From: Microbacterium laevaniformans
GTDB taxonomy: Bacteria > Actinomycetota > Actinomycetes > Actinomycetales > Microbacteriaceae
Reading direction: 5' to 3'
NCBI RefSeq assembly: GCF_016907555.1
Contig: NZ_JAFBCE010000001.1
Coordinates: 1,798,001 to 1,862,000, forward strand
DNA: 64,000 nucleotides
Shown: piece by piece, positions 26,068 to 35,917 of the stretch
Numbering within the stretch: the first letter of the stretch is position 1
Layout of the letters: each line of letters starts with the position of its first letter
The notes under the pieces: generated by a model
The model's input: only the letters and a program-made list of their open reading frames with translations
Database searches by the model: none
Told to the model about the DNA's origin: nothing
Made by a program: the position numbers and the translations under genes

Positions 26068-27666
26068 GTGTCGACCACCGCCGAGCCGATCCCACCGCTG
26101 CTGCCACCCGTGCGCCGGTCTGCGTACGACCGTTGGCGCGAGCGCGTCGCGGACGATCCACGACTCCAGCGGTTGTACGGATGGCTCGCTCCGCTGGCGG
26201 TGACGCTGCTCGCCGGCATCCTTCGCTTCTGGAACCTCGGGCATCCGCACGTGCTGGTCTTCGACGAGACCTACTACGTGAAGGACGCGTGGAGCCAGTG
26301 GAATCTCGGCTATGCGGCGACCTGGCCCGACGGCGCCGATGCACGATTCGCGGCGGGCGAGACGAACATCTTCACGAGCGATCCGAGTTTCGTCGTCCAT
26401 CCCCCGCTCGGCAAGTATCTCATCGGCTTCGGCATGTGGCTGTTCGGACCCGACAGCTCCTTCGGCTGGCGAGCCATGACCGCACTGTTCGGCACAGCCC
26501 TCGTGCTGCTGCTCTTCCTCGTCGCGAAGACGCTGACGAACTCGACGGTGTTCGCGACCGTCGCCTCCTTCCTCCTCGCGATCGACGGCCTCGGCATCGT
26601 CATGAGCCGGGTCGCGCTGCTCGACGTGTTCCTGGCGTTCTTCATCGTGCTGGCGTTCTGGTTCGCCCTTCTCGATCGTCGACGCCACCTCGACCGCCTC
26701 GCCGCCGCGATCGTCGCACGCGGGGTGGATGACGGGCCTCCCGCATGGGGCGCCGTGCTCTGGAACCGTCCGTGGATCATCGCCGCAGGGGCCGCCGCCG
26801 GCGCGGCGACAGCGGTGAAGTGGTCGGGGGTCTGGGTCCTCGCGGCCATCGGGCTCTACCTCGTCGTCACCGATGCACTCGAACGTCGACGACTCGGCGT
26901 CACCTTCTGGCCGATGGATGCCGTGCGGCAGGGGCTCGCCTCGTTCGTGCTGCTGGTGCCGGTCGCCTTCGTCGTGTACCTCGGCTCCTGGAGTGGATGG
27001 CTCTTCAGTGACGGCGGCTACGACCGCAAGGTCGCCGAGATCAGCCCCGCCACGGGGTTCTTCTCCTGGGTGCCGCTTCCCCTGCAGAGTCTGTGGAAGT
27101 ACCACGAGACCATCTACGCCTCGATGGCGGGCATGACCTCCCCGCACAGCTACTCCAGCGCGGCGTGGGCGTGGCCGTTCCTCTGGCGTCCGACGTCGAT
27201 GTACGCGTTCTCCAGCCTCGACGGCAAGAACGGCTGCAGCGACGACAACGGCTGCCTGCAGGTGCTGTACAGCATGCCGAATCCGCTGCTGTGGTACGGC
27301 TCGGTCATCGCCGCGCTGTACCTCGTGTACCGCTTCGCCGTCGCTCGCGACTGGCGCTACGCCGTGGTGCTGGTCGGCATCGCGGCCACGTGGCTTCCCT
27401 GGTTGATGTATCCCGAGCGCACGGTGTTCCAGTTCTACACGATCGTGATCTGGCCGTTCCTGCTGCTGGCGCTCACCTTCGCGCTGCGGGAGGTCGCTGG
27501 CGCGGCCCACGCCCCGCACGAGCGCCGCACGGCCGGACAGCGGGTCGTGATCGTGTTCCTCGTCGCGGCGGTGGTCTTGTCGGCTTTCTGGTGTCCGCTG
27601 TGGTCGGCGACGCAGGTCCCCTACGACTTCTACCGTCTGCACAACTGGATGCAGGGCTGGGTCTGA
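26068..27666 (+). CDS. pmt: Dolichyl/polyprenyl-phosphate-mannose--protein mannosyltransferase (GT39)
   Basis: Membrane O-mannosyltransferase that glycosylates secreted proteins during Sec export. About 532 residues with many transmembrane segments; the first extracytoplasmic loop has the FDETYYVKDAW motif (catalytic Asp-Glu), followed by HPPLGK and the central KYHETIYASMAGMTSPHSYSS region. GTG 26068 is preferred over GTG 26062, which would lie only one base after the TAGGCT -10. It shares its promoter region with rsmI, a neighbour also in mycobacteria. A 12-bp hairpin follows the stop. Confidence 0.95.
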   Translation: MSTTAEPIPPLLPPVRRSAYDRWRERVADDPRLQRLYGWLAPLAVTLLAGILRFWNLGHPHVLVFDETYYVKDAWSQWNLGYAATWPDGADARFAAGETNIFTSDPSFVVHPPLGKYLIGFGMWLFGPDSSFGWRAMTALFGTALVLLLFLVAKTLTNSTVFATVASFLLAIDGLGIVMSRVALLDVFLAFFIVLAFWFALLDRRRHLDRLAAAIVARGVDDGPPAWGAVLWNRPWIIAAGAAAGAATAVKWSGVWVLAAIGLYLVVTDALERRRLGVTFWPMDAVRQGLASFVLLVPVAFVVYLGSWSGWLFSDGGYDRKVAEISPATGFFSWVPLPLQSLWKYHETIYASMAGMTSPHSYSSAAWAWPFLWRPTSMYAFSSLDGKNGCSDDNGCLQVLYSMPNPLLWYGSVIAALYLVYRFAVARDWRYAVVLVGIAATWLPWLMYPERTVFQFYTIVIWPFLLLALTFALREVAGAAHAPHERRTAGQRVVIVFLVAAVVLSAFWCPLWSATQVPYDFYRLHNWMQGWV

Positions 27667-27677
27667 CACACGACGGC

Positions 27678-27716
27678 ACCGTCACCGGAACGGTGCGGGA
27701 CCGCTCCGGTGACGGT
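27678..27716. terminator. Hairpin between pmt and the aldo/keto reductase gene
   Basis: ACCGTCACCGGA (27678-27689) pairs perfectly with TCCGGTGACGGT (27705-27716) around a 15-base loop. It lies between convergent genes with no U-tract, consistent with a bidirectional terminator. Confidence 0.7.
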
Positions 27717-27720
27717 CGGG

Positions 27721-29095
<1,375 letters not shown>

Positions 29096-29099
<4 letters not shown>

Positions 29100-30052
29100 C
29101 TCTTCCCGGCAACCCGGAGGCGCTCGCGGCGCGCGCCGCGACGTACGTGTCGTCGGCGAGCCGCATCGAGCGCGCCGCCGACGATCTGCGCAACCTCGCC
29201 TACGCCAGCACCGCGCGTTCGCTGGACGCGATCCGCGAGCGCAGTGGCCAGGTCGCCGGCGACCTTTCGGCCGCCTATGGCCGCTACGCGGGCACGGCGA
29301 ACGCTCTGGTCGAGTACGCCGCGGCCCTGCGCGAGGCGCACCGCAAGGCGGACGAGGCCGACGCCAGCGAGGCCTACGCTGAGCGGCACGCCGGTAACGC
29401 CGACACCCAGGTGGCCGCATACGACAGACAGGTCCGCGCCCTCGAGCAGTCGGCGGCCCCCGCCGGCAACATCGAGGCGGCGGAACGCCAGTTGGCCGAT
29501 GCGCGCGCGGCCGCCCGTCGGTACGACAACGCGGCCACCGCCGCGCGAGAGGCCCACGAGCAGGCCCGACGCGACATGGAAGCCGCCGCACAGCGCGCGA
29601 TGTCGCTCATCGACAGCGCGATCGACGCCACCAACGAGGGGTGGCTCGACACGGTCGGCAACTTCTTCGAGGGTCTCGGATCGTTCTTCGCCGACCTCGG
29701 AAAGTGGATCGGCGACGTCCTCCAAGATCTGTGGAAAGAGCTCGAGCGGCTCGTCGCGACCGTTCTGGCGTTGGTGGGAACCGTCCTCATCCTCGCGCTG
29801 GTCTATGCGCTGCTGTCGATGATCCCGTTCATCGGTCCGTTCATCGGCGCTGGTGGTGGGCCTGCTCGCGGGATTCCTTCTCACGAGCATCCTCTCGGAC
29901 GTCCTCAAGCCGACCCCGCAGGTGAACGAATACGACCGCACACGGAGGGAGAAGCGCGATTCGCAGGGCGAGCCCACCGATCTCGCACACGCCCTCAAGG
30001 ACGCGGGCTACGTCGATTCCCTCGGTCACTACACCGAGGACAGCGCCGATGA
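29096..30052 (+). CDS. N-terminal part of a frameshifted coiled-coil/membrane hydrolase
   Basis: Real coding appears to run from ATG 29096 to about 29848, roughly 250 residues. It has an alanine-rich helical N-terminal domain (1-110), a coiled coil (about 110-170, RQLADARAAARRYDNAATAAREA), an amphipathic stretch (FFEGLGSFFADLGKWIGDVL) and a strong transmembrane segment (VLALVGTVLILALVYALLSMI). After GPFIGA the frame turns into Arg/His/Pro-rich sequence of the shadow type, while the neighbouring frame continues the membrane segment. The listed end is this frame's stop; coding sense ends near 29850. Confidence 0.6.
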
Positions 30053-30707
30053 GACTGTGATCAAGGTCACGAAGGTGGTCGACGCCGACGGCGTCGTGCG
30101 CTGGCGTGTCGCTCTGCCGAGCACGCAGGAGTGGCTCTCTCGTTTCAACGGCGACCAGGGCGCGGTCAACGATCTCGACAGCAATCTCGCTCTCATGCTC
30201 ACGCCGTCCCTGCGATCGCAGTACGAGCGCGCGGTCCTGCAGGCGATGCAGCAGGCCGGGGTCGGCCCGGACGACCCGGTGATGCTGGTCGGCTTCAGCC
30301 AGGGCGGGATCATGGCAGGCCACCTCGCCGCCTACAACTCGGACTACAACTGGGACGCGGTCGTGGTTGCCGGCGCGCCGATCGACAGCATGCCCATCCC
30401 GTCCTCGACGACCGTCGTCTCGGTGCAGCACGTCGGCGACCCCGTGCCACGCCTCGATTCGGTGATCTCCCTGGGCACCGACGGATACGCGCAGCAGCGG
30501 CCCAACTGGACGACGATCAACACCCCCTCGCCTCTGGCGTCCCAGGGAGTCGGCGGCATCCACAACGCCGCCGCCTACAACTCGACGCTTCAGAACCAGA
30601 TCGACCGGGTGCCCCGCGGCACACAGGACGACCTCGACGCGTACTTCATCGGCGACGGCAGCACGTACGGTTATGACACCACCTACTACTCCTGGCAGGA
30701 GAAATGA
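29853..30707 (+). CDS. C-terminal part of the frameshifted protein: membrane segment plus alpha/beta-hydrolase domain
   Basis: Continues the preceding protein in the +1 frame. It starts with the rest of the membrane hairpin (LVVGLLAGFLLTSILSDVL, codon 29850 onward), then a charged linker and an alpha/beta-hydrolase domain: nucleophile elbow GFSQGG, VVAGAPID, GDPVPRLD with a candidate acid, and GIHNAAAY with a candidate His. The pattern recalls PE-PPE/cutinase-like serine hydrolases. GTG 29853 could start translation separately but no ribosome site is seen. The next gene starts inside its stop codon, so the locus is still arranged for coupled expression. Confidence 0.6.
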   Translation: MVGLLAGFLLTSILSDVLKPTPQVNEYDRTRREKRDSQGEPTDLAHALKDAGYVDSLGHYTEDSADETVIKVTKVVDADGVVRWRVALPSTQEWLSRFNGDQGAVNDLDSNLALMLTPSLRSQYERAVLQAMQQAGVGPDDPVMLVGFSQGGIMAGHLAAYNSDYNWDAVVVAGAPIDSMPIPSSTTVVSVQHVGDPVPRLDSVISLGTDGYAQQRPNWTTINTPSPLASQGVGGIHNAAAYNSTLQNQIDRVPRGTQDDLDAYFIGDGSTYGYDTTYYSWQEK

Positions 30708-31174
30708 TGCCCGGATCGAACCGCGTCGCCGTCGCAGCCGCGACGGCGGTGCTCGCGATGGCGGCGCTCACCGCGTGCACGGCCGGAAACGCTGCGCCCG
30801 CCGCATCCAGCGCATCTCAGGAAGGAACCGACGTGGACCTGCAGAGCGTCTATGCCGCCATCTCGGCGGCCGACCCGGGGGCCGAAGACCCCCTGGGCAC
30901 CGTGAGCACCTCCGGTATGGCGAAGACCCTGTCGGTGAGCGTGCTCGTCGCCGCCGATGAACCGATGACCACCGATCGTCTCGTCGCGATCCTGGTCGCG
31001 ATCCGCGATACGACGCCCGCGAGCATCGAGACCGTGACCGTGATCGCCCGCGACGTCGCCGACGAGGAGAAGATCGTCGACCTCTCCACCGCTGTCGCGG
31101 GCCTGCCCGACGACGTGACGGCGCTGCACGACGGCGGTGTCACGCTCAGTCGCGTCGACCTCGAGAAGCTGTGA
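30704..31174 (+). CDS. Small lipoprotein of the four-gene locus
   Basis: 156 residues. A signal peptide with lipobox AALTAC (Cys about residue 25) predicts anchoring to the outer face of the membrane. The mature part is acidic and small, with no domain I recognise. Two adjacent ATGs (30704, 30707) overlap or follow the hydrolase stop; its own stop overlaps the next gene's GTG. Co-production with the membrane hydrolase suggests a complex, an inhibitor or a delivery partner on the cell surface; this is positional inference. Confidence 0.75.
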   Translation: MMPGSNRVAVAAATAVLAMAALTACTAGNAAPAASSASQEGTDVDLQSVYAAISAADPGAEDPLGTVSTSGMAKTLSVSVLVAADEPMTTDRLVAILVAIRDTTPASIETVTVIARDVADEEKIVDLSTAVAGLPDDVTALHDGGVTLSRVDLEKL

Positions 31175-31797
31175 GCGACGACGCCGTCCCGGAGCTCGTG
31201 TTCCGCCTCGTCGGCACGTGGTGGCCCGTCGCGCTGGACGACGACGAGGAGGCGCGCGCCTCGGCGGCCGACGTCGCCCGTGGCACCCTGGGCACCGCCG
31301 ACCAGCACGCCACGGCCCGCCGGAAGATGCGCGACGACCTCGTCGAGGCCGCACGGGCCGCGCGCGAGGCGCACGGGCGGTTGCTGCTGCTGCAGACGGA
31401 GCTCGGCCCCGGGGAGCCGATGTCCGCGATGCTGACACTCTTCGACGACGACCGGTTCCGGATGAGCCCCGCCATCGGCACGAACCCCGAGCGCGTGCTC
31501 GCCGTGCTCGACGAGGCCCTGCCGACGATCGCTCCCGAGATGTCGGCCACGGCGGTGCGGCGTCCGTTCGCGGATGGCGAGGTGGTCCGCGCGCATCGGA
31601 TCGACGAGTCGGTCGAGGTCGAGAACGGCGAGGCTTTCACGCAGCGCCGCCTCGTCGCCCACTACTGGTACCCCGTCCCGGACTCGAAGAAGCTCGCTCT
31701 CGTGGTGCTCTCGAGCCCGCTCGGCGACATTCCGAACGTGCTGCTGACCTATTTCGACGCGATCGTGGAAGTGTCGGGGTTCCGCCCGAGCGCCTGA
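31171..31797 (+). CDS. Conserved-looking cytosolic protein of unknown function, last gene of the four-gene locus
   Basis: 208 residues with neither signal peptide nor membrane segment. Mixed alpha/beta composition, with an acidic N-terminal part and a central helix rich in Ala/Arg. The C-terminal half (VAHYWYPVPDSKKLALVVLSSPLGD) has the beta-rich look of EspG- or DcrB-like folds, but I cannot assign a family. GTG 31171 overlaps the lipoprotein stop. It could be the cytosolic chaperone or immunity partner for the helical/hydrolase pair. Confidence 0.7.
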   Translation: MSDDAVPELVFRLVGTWWPVALDDDEEARASAADVARGTLGTADQHATARRKMRDDLVEAARAAREAHGRLLLLQTELGPGEPMSAMLTLFDDDRFRMSPAIGTNPERVLAVLDEALPTIAPEMSATAVRRPFADGEVVRAHRIDESVEVENGEAFTQRRLVAHYWYPVPDSKKLALVVLSSPLGDIPNVLLTYFDAIVEVSGFRPSA

Positions 31798-31826
31798 TCG
31801 TCCCGAGCGCAATACGATGGAGGGCT

Positions 31827-34800
31827 ATGCCTTCCCCCACGCCCGTGATCTCCTACCCGCCGGAGCTGCCCGTCAGCGCCGCGCGGGACGAGATCGCGCG
31901 CGCGATCCGGGATCATCAGGTCGTGATCGTGGCCGGCGCGACCGGGTCGGGCAAGACCACGCAGCTGCCGAAGATCTGCCTCGAGCTCGGGCGCACGAAG
32001 ATCGCGCACACCCAGCCGCGACGCATCGCCGCGCGCACCATCGCGGAGCGCATCGCCGAGGAGCTGCAGGTGCCCCTCGGCGGTGCCGTCGGCTACAAGG
32101 TGCGTTTCACCGATCAGGTGTCGGAGGACACCCGGATCGCGCTCGTGACCGACGGCATCCTCCTCAACGAGATCCACCGCGACCGCCTGCTGCGCCGCTA
32201 TGACACGATCATCATCGACGAGGCCCACGAGCGGTCGCTGAACATCGACTTCCTCCTCGGCTACCTCGCACGCATCCTGCCCGAGCGTCCCGATCTGAAG
32301 CTCGTCATCACCTCGGCGACGATCGATCCTGAGAGCTTCGCGAGACACTTCGCGGATGCCGGGGGCACACCCGCGCCGATCGTCGAGGTGTCCGGCCGCA
32401 CCTACCCGGTCGAGATTCGCTACCGCCCGGGTGCGGCCGACTCCGACAGCCCGCGCGACGGCGACCGTGACGAGGTCGACACGCTGACGGCCGCTCTGCG
32501 GGAGCTCGACCGCGAAGCGAACGGCGATGTCCTCGTCTTCCTCCCCGGCGAGGCGGAGATCCGCGACGCGATGGATGCCGTCCGCGGCATGTACGCGAAG
32601 GATGCGCGCCCCACGGAGGTCCTCCCCCTCTACGGTCGGCTCTCCGCCGCCGAACAGCACCGCGTGTTCGAGCCGTCGGCCGTCGCCGGCGTGCGTCGGC
32701 GCGTGATCCTGGCGACCAACGTTGCCGAGACGAGTCTCACGGTTCCCGGCATCCGCTACGTGATCGATGCGGGTACGGCCCGCATCTCCCGCTACAGTGC
32801 ACGCTCGAAGGTGCAGCGTCTGCCGATCGAGGCGGTGTCGCAGGCGTCGGCCCAGCAGCGTTCCGGACGAGCCGGGCGCACCTCGAACGGCATCGCGATC
32901 CGCCTCTACAGCGAGGACGACTTCCTCGCACGCCCGGAATACACCGAGCCCGAGATCCTCCGTACCTCCCTCGCGTCCGTCATCCTGCAGATGCTCGCAC
33001 TCGGATTCGGCGACATCGAGGACTTCCCCTTCCTCACGAAGCCGGACAGCCGCGGAGTCAAAGCCGCATTCGACCTGCTGACCGAGCTGCGCGCCGTCTC
33101 GCCGTCACGGCGGCTGACCTCCCTCGGCCGCGAGATCGCACGGCTGCCGATCGACCCCCGCTTCGCGCGGATGCTCATCGAGGCGCGCCGTCTGGAGGTG
33201 CTCCCCGACGTGCTCGCGATCGTCGCCGGGCTGTCGATCCAGGACGTCCGCGAACGCCCGTCGGCCGAAGACCCCGCGGCGAGAGAGCAGGCCGACCGCC
33301 TCCACGCGCGCTTCGCCGATCCGACGAGCGACTTCCTCGCCCTCCTCAACCTCTGGAACCACCTGCAGGAACAGCAGCGCGACCTCGGCTCCAGCGCCTT
33401 CCGACGCCTGTGCCGCAGCGAGTTCCTCAACTATGTGCGGGTGCGCGAATGGGCCGACGTGCACCGGCAGCTGCGCCAGCTGATGGGCGCGAAGACCGGT
33501 TCGACCTCCGACGGCGCGGCGGCCGACCCCGCGCGCGTGCACCGGGCGATCCTGTCGGGTCTGCTCTCGCACATCGGCATCCTCGACACCCGCTCGCTGA
33601 CACCGGCGAAGAACGGCGCGGCGAAGGGCGGCGGAAACGACCGTCGCAAGCAGATCGCGACCTACCGCGGAGCGCGGGGCGCGAATTTCGCCATCTTCCC
33701 CGGATCGGGTCTGCGCAAGGCGAGCCCCGATGCGGTCATGGCGGCCGAGCTGGTCGAGACCTCGCGGCTGTTCGCCCGCACCGTGGCGGCGATCGATCCC
33801 GCGTGGGCCGAGGAGCTCGCCGGCGATCTCGCCCACCGTCAGCTCAGCGACCCGCACTGGTCGAAGGATGCCGGTGCCGCCGTCGCCGCCGAGAAGGTCA
33901 CGCTCTTCGGGGTGGAGATCATCCCGCGCCGGCGCGTGCAGCTGGCCCGCATCGACCGTCCGCTCGCGCGGGAGCTGTTCATCCGGCACGCGCTCGTCGA
34001 CGGCGACTGGAACAGCCAGCACCTCGACAAGCGCCTGACCGCATTCGAACGCCGCAACCTGGAGCTGCGGCGCCACCTGGAGAAGGTGGAGGAGCGCGAA
34101 CGCCGCCGCGACATCCTCGTCGGCGACGAGGCCGTCTTCACGTTCTACGACGCGCGCGTGCCGCACGACGTGTTCGATGTGCGCTCGTTCGAGACGTGGT
34201 GGCGCGGGGCCTCGCCGCGCTCACCGCGCCTTCTCGACATGACCGAGGCCGACCTCCGCGATGACGCGTCGGGGGCGGATGAGCGCGCCTTCCCCGGTCG
34301 TTGGCAGCAGGGCGACCAGGTGCTCTCGCTCGCGTATCGTTTCGAACCCGGAAATCCGGAGGACGGCGTCAGCGTGGTCGTGCCGCTTCCGCTGCTGGCG
34401 GCGCTGCGCCCCGACGGTTTCGACTGGCAGGTGCCGGGATTGCGGGCGGAGCTGATGACGGCACTGTTGAAAGCGCTGCCGAAGGCGATCCGCCGGCACG
34501 TGGTGCCGGCCGCGGACTGGGCGGCGAAGCTCGGCGAGGACGTGGCGTCGGCCGGTCCTGAGCACCACGACGGATTGCCGCCCCAGACGCTGCGCAGCGC
34601 GCTGGCCGCCCGCATCCAGCGCGTGGCGAACCAGCCCGTGACGGCCGACGACTTCGACCTCGAGCGGGTGCCCGCGCACCTGCTGATGACGTTCCGGGCC
34701 GTCGATCACCGGGGACGCACCGTCGGCACCTCCCGCGACCTCGCCGACCTGCAGAGCCGCCTCGCCGGCCGCGCCCGCGAGCAGGTCGCCCGCACCCTCA

Positions 34801-35777
34801 CGCGCGAGCAGCAACCCGCCGGGCGCGTCGCCCGCGCCTCGGGGATCTCGGAGTCCGGCATGCCGTCGGGCGGCGGGGCGGCGACGGCATCCGCCAGCGC
34901 GGCGCCGCAGATCGTCGAGCGCAGCGGCATTCTGACGTGGGACCTCGGCACACTCCCCGAGGTCGTCGACACGAAGGTCGCCGGCGGCGTCGTGCGGGGC
35001 TACCCCGCGCTCGTGGACGAGAAGGATGCCGTGGCGCTGCGCATCGAGTCCACGCCCGAACGGGCCGCACGCCTCACGCACGCGGGGGTTCGTCGCCTGC
35101 TGCTGCTCGCCGTGCCCTCGCCGAGCGCCTACGTGCTCGAGCATCTGACCGCTGCGGAGAAGCTCTCTCTCGCGGCGTCGCCGTACCCGTCCGCGAAGGC
35201 GCTCATCGAGGATGCGCGCGTCGCCGTCGCGGACGCGGTGATGGCGCGCGTCGCCCCGGGCGGCGTCCGCACACCCGAGCAGTTCGCCGTCGTCCGCGAC
35301 GCGCTGTCGTCGGCCGTGGTCGACGAGCTGTTCCAGGCGGTCTCGCTGACGGCACGCATCCTGACGCTGCAGCGCGACGTCGAGCGTGCCGTGAAGTCGC
35401 AGAACGCGATGACGCTGCTGGCTGCGCTCGGCGACGTGAAAGCGCAGCTCAGCGGGCTCATCTACCCCGGATTCATCGCGCGCACCGGCCTCGATCGGCT
35501 GCGTCATCTTCCCCGCTACCTGCAGGGCGCCCTGGAGCGGGTGCGTGCACTCGCCGACAATCCGGGCCGGGATCGCCAGCGTCTGACCGAGTTCGAACGC
35601 GCGGCGGCGCTCTACGCGGAGGCCGGCGGTGCGCTCCCCCTTGCCGCCGATGCGCCGCCCGCGGTCGCGCACGCACGCTGGCTGCTCGAGGAGTACCGCG
35701 TGAGCCTGTTCGCCCAGGCGCTCGGCACCGCCGAGCCCGTCTCGCTCCCCCGCATCACGAAGGCGCTCTCCGCCTGA
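31827..35777 (+). CDS. hrpA: ATP-dependent RNA helicase HrpA (DEAH box)
   Basis: 1316-residue DEAH-box helicase, close to the usual HrpA length. Motifs in order: GATGSGKTTQ (Walker A), TQPRRIAART (Ia), DEAH, TSAT (III), LVFLPGEAEI, TNVAETSLT (V) and QQRSGRAGR (VI). These are followed by the winged-helix/ratchet and OB regions, then the long HrpA C-terminal domain with coiled-coil stretches. It acts on structured RNA; actinobacterial HrpA roles are not well defined. ATG 31827 follows TACGAT (31813-31818) by 8 bases. It is far larger than its neighbours and transcribed alone. Confidence 0.96.
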   Translation: MPSPTPVISYPPELPVSAARDEIARAIRDHQVVIVAGATGSGKTTQLPKICLELGRTKIAHTQPRRIAARTIAERIAEELQVPLGGAVGYKVRFTDQVSEDTRIALVTDGILLNEIHRDRLLRRYDTIIIDEAHERSLNIDFLLGYLARILPERPDLKLVITSATIDPESFARHFADAGGTPAPIVEVSGRTYPVEIRYRPGAADSDSPRDGDRDEVDTLTAALRELDREANGDVLVFLPGEAEIRDAMDAVRGMYAKDARPTEVLPLYGRLSAAEQHRVFEPSAVAGVRRRVILATNVAETSLTVPGIRYVIDAGTARISRYSARSKVQRLPIEAVSQASAQQRSGRAGRTSNGIAIRLYSEDDFLARPEYTEPEILRTSLASVILQMLALGFGDIEDFPFLTKPDSRGVKAAFDLLTELRAVSPSRRLTSLGREIARLPIDPRFARMLIEARRLEVLPDVLAIVAGLSIQDVRERPSAEDPAAREQADRLHARFADPTSDFLALLNLWNHLQEQQRDLGSSAFRRLCRSEFLNYVRVREWADVHRQLRQLMGAKTGSTSDGAAADPARVHRAILSGLLSHIGILDTRSLTPAKNGAAKGGGNDRRKQIATYRGARGANFAIFPGSGLRKASPDAVMAAELVETSRLFARTVAAIDPAWAEELAGDLAHRQLSDPHWSKDAGAAVAAEKVTLFGVEIIPRRRVQLARIDRPLARELFIRHALVDGDWNSQHLDKRLTAFERRNLELRRHLEKVEERERRRDILVGDEAVFTFYDARVPHDVFDVRSFETWWRGASPRSPRLLDMTEADLRDDASGADERAFPGRWQQGDQVLSLAYRFEPGNPEDGVSVVVPLPLLAALRPDGFDWQVPGLRAELMTALLKALPKAIRRHVVPAADWAAKLGEDVASAGPEHHDGLPPQTLRSALAARIQRVANQPVTADDFDLERVPAHLLMTFRAVDHRGRTVGTSRDLADLQSRLAGRAREQVARTLTREQQPAGRVARASGISESGMPSGGGAATASASAAPQIVERSGILTWDLGTLPEVVDTKVAGGVVRGYPALVDEKDAVALRIESTPERAARLTHAGVRRLLLLAVPSPSAYVLEHLTAAEKLSLAASPYPSAKALIEDARVAVADAVMARVAPGGVRTPEQFAVVRDALSSAVVDELFQAVSLTARILTLQRDVERAVKSQNAMTLLAALGDVKAQLSGLIYPGFIARTGLDRLRHLPRYLQGALERVRALADNPGRDRQRLTEFERAAALYAEAGGALPLAADAPPAVAHARWLLEEYRVSLFAQALGTAEPVSLPRITKALSA

Positions 35778-35795
35778 CCCCACCCGCCGTGCGCG

Positions 35796-35889
35796 TCCCG
35801 ATCTCCGCGGAGCGTGTCCCCATTCCCGCGGAGCGTGTCCCGATTCCTGCTGGGTGAGAGCGCTCCCAACAGCACAGAGTGGGACATGC
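35796..35889. repeat. Three imperfect 21-bp GTCCC repeats followed by AGTGGGACATG
   Basis: Units starting at 35796, 35817 and 35838 share GTCCC(G/C)AT..C.GCGGAGCGT, with the third copy decayed. They are followed by AGTGGGACATG at 35879-35889, the same outer motif as the element at 16282-16355. It fills the gap between convergent hrpA and the M20 peptidase gene. No gene is evident inside. Confidence 0.6.
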
Positions 35890-35917
35890 AGCGGGAGAGG
35901 GGCGGGCGCAGAAAGCG

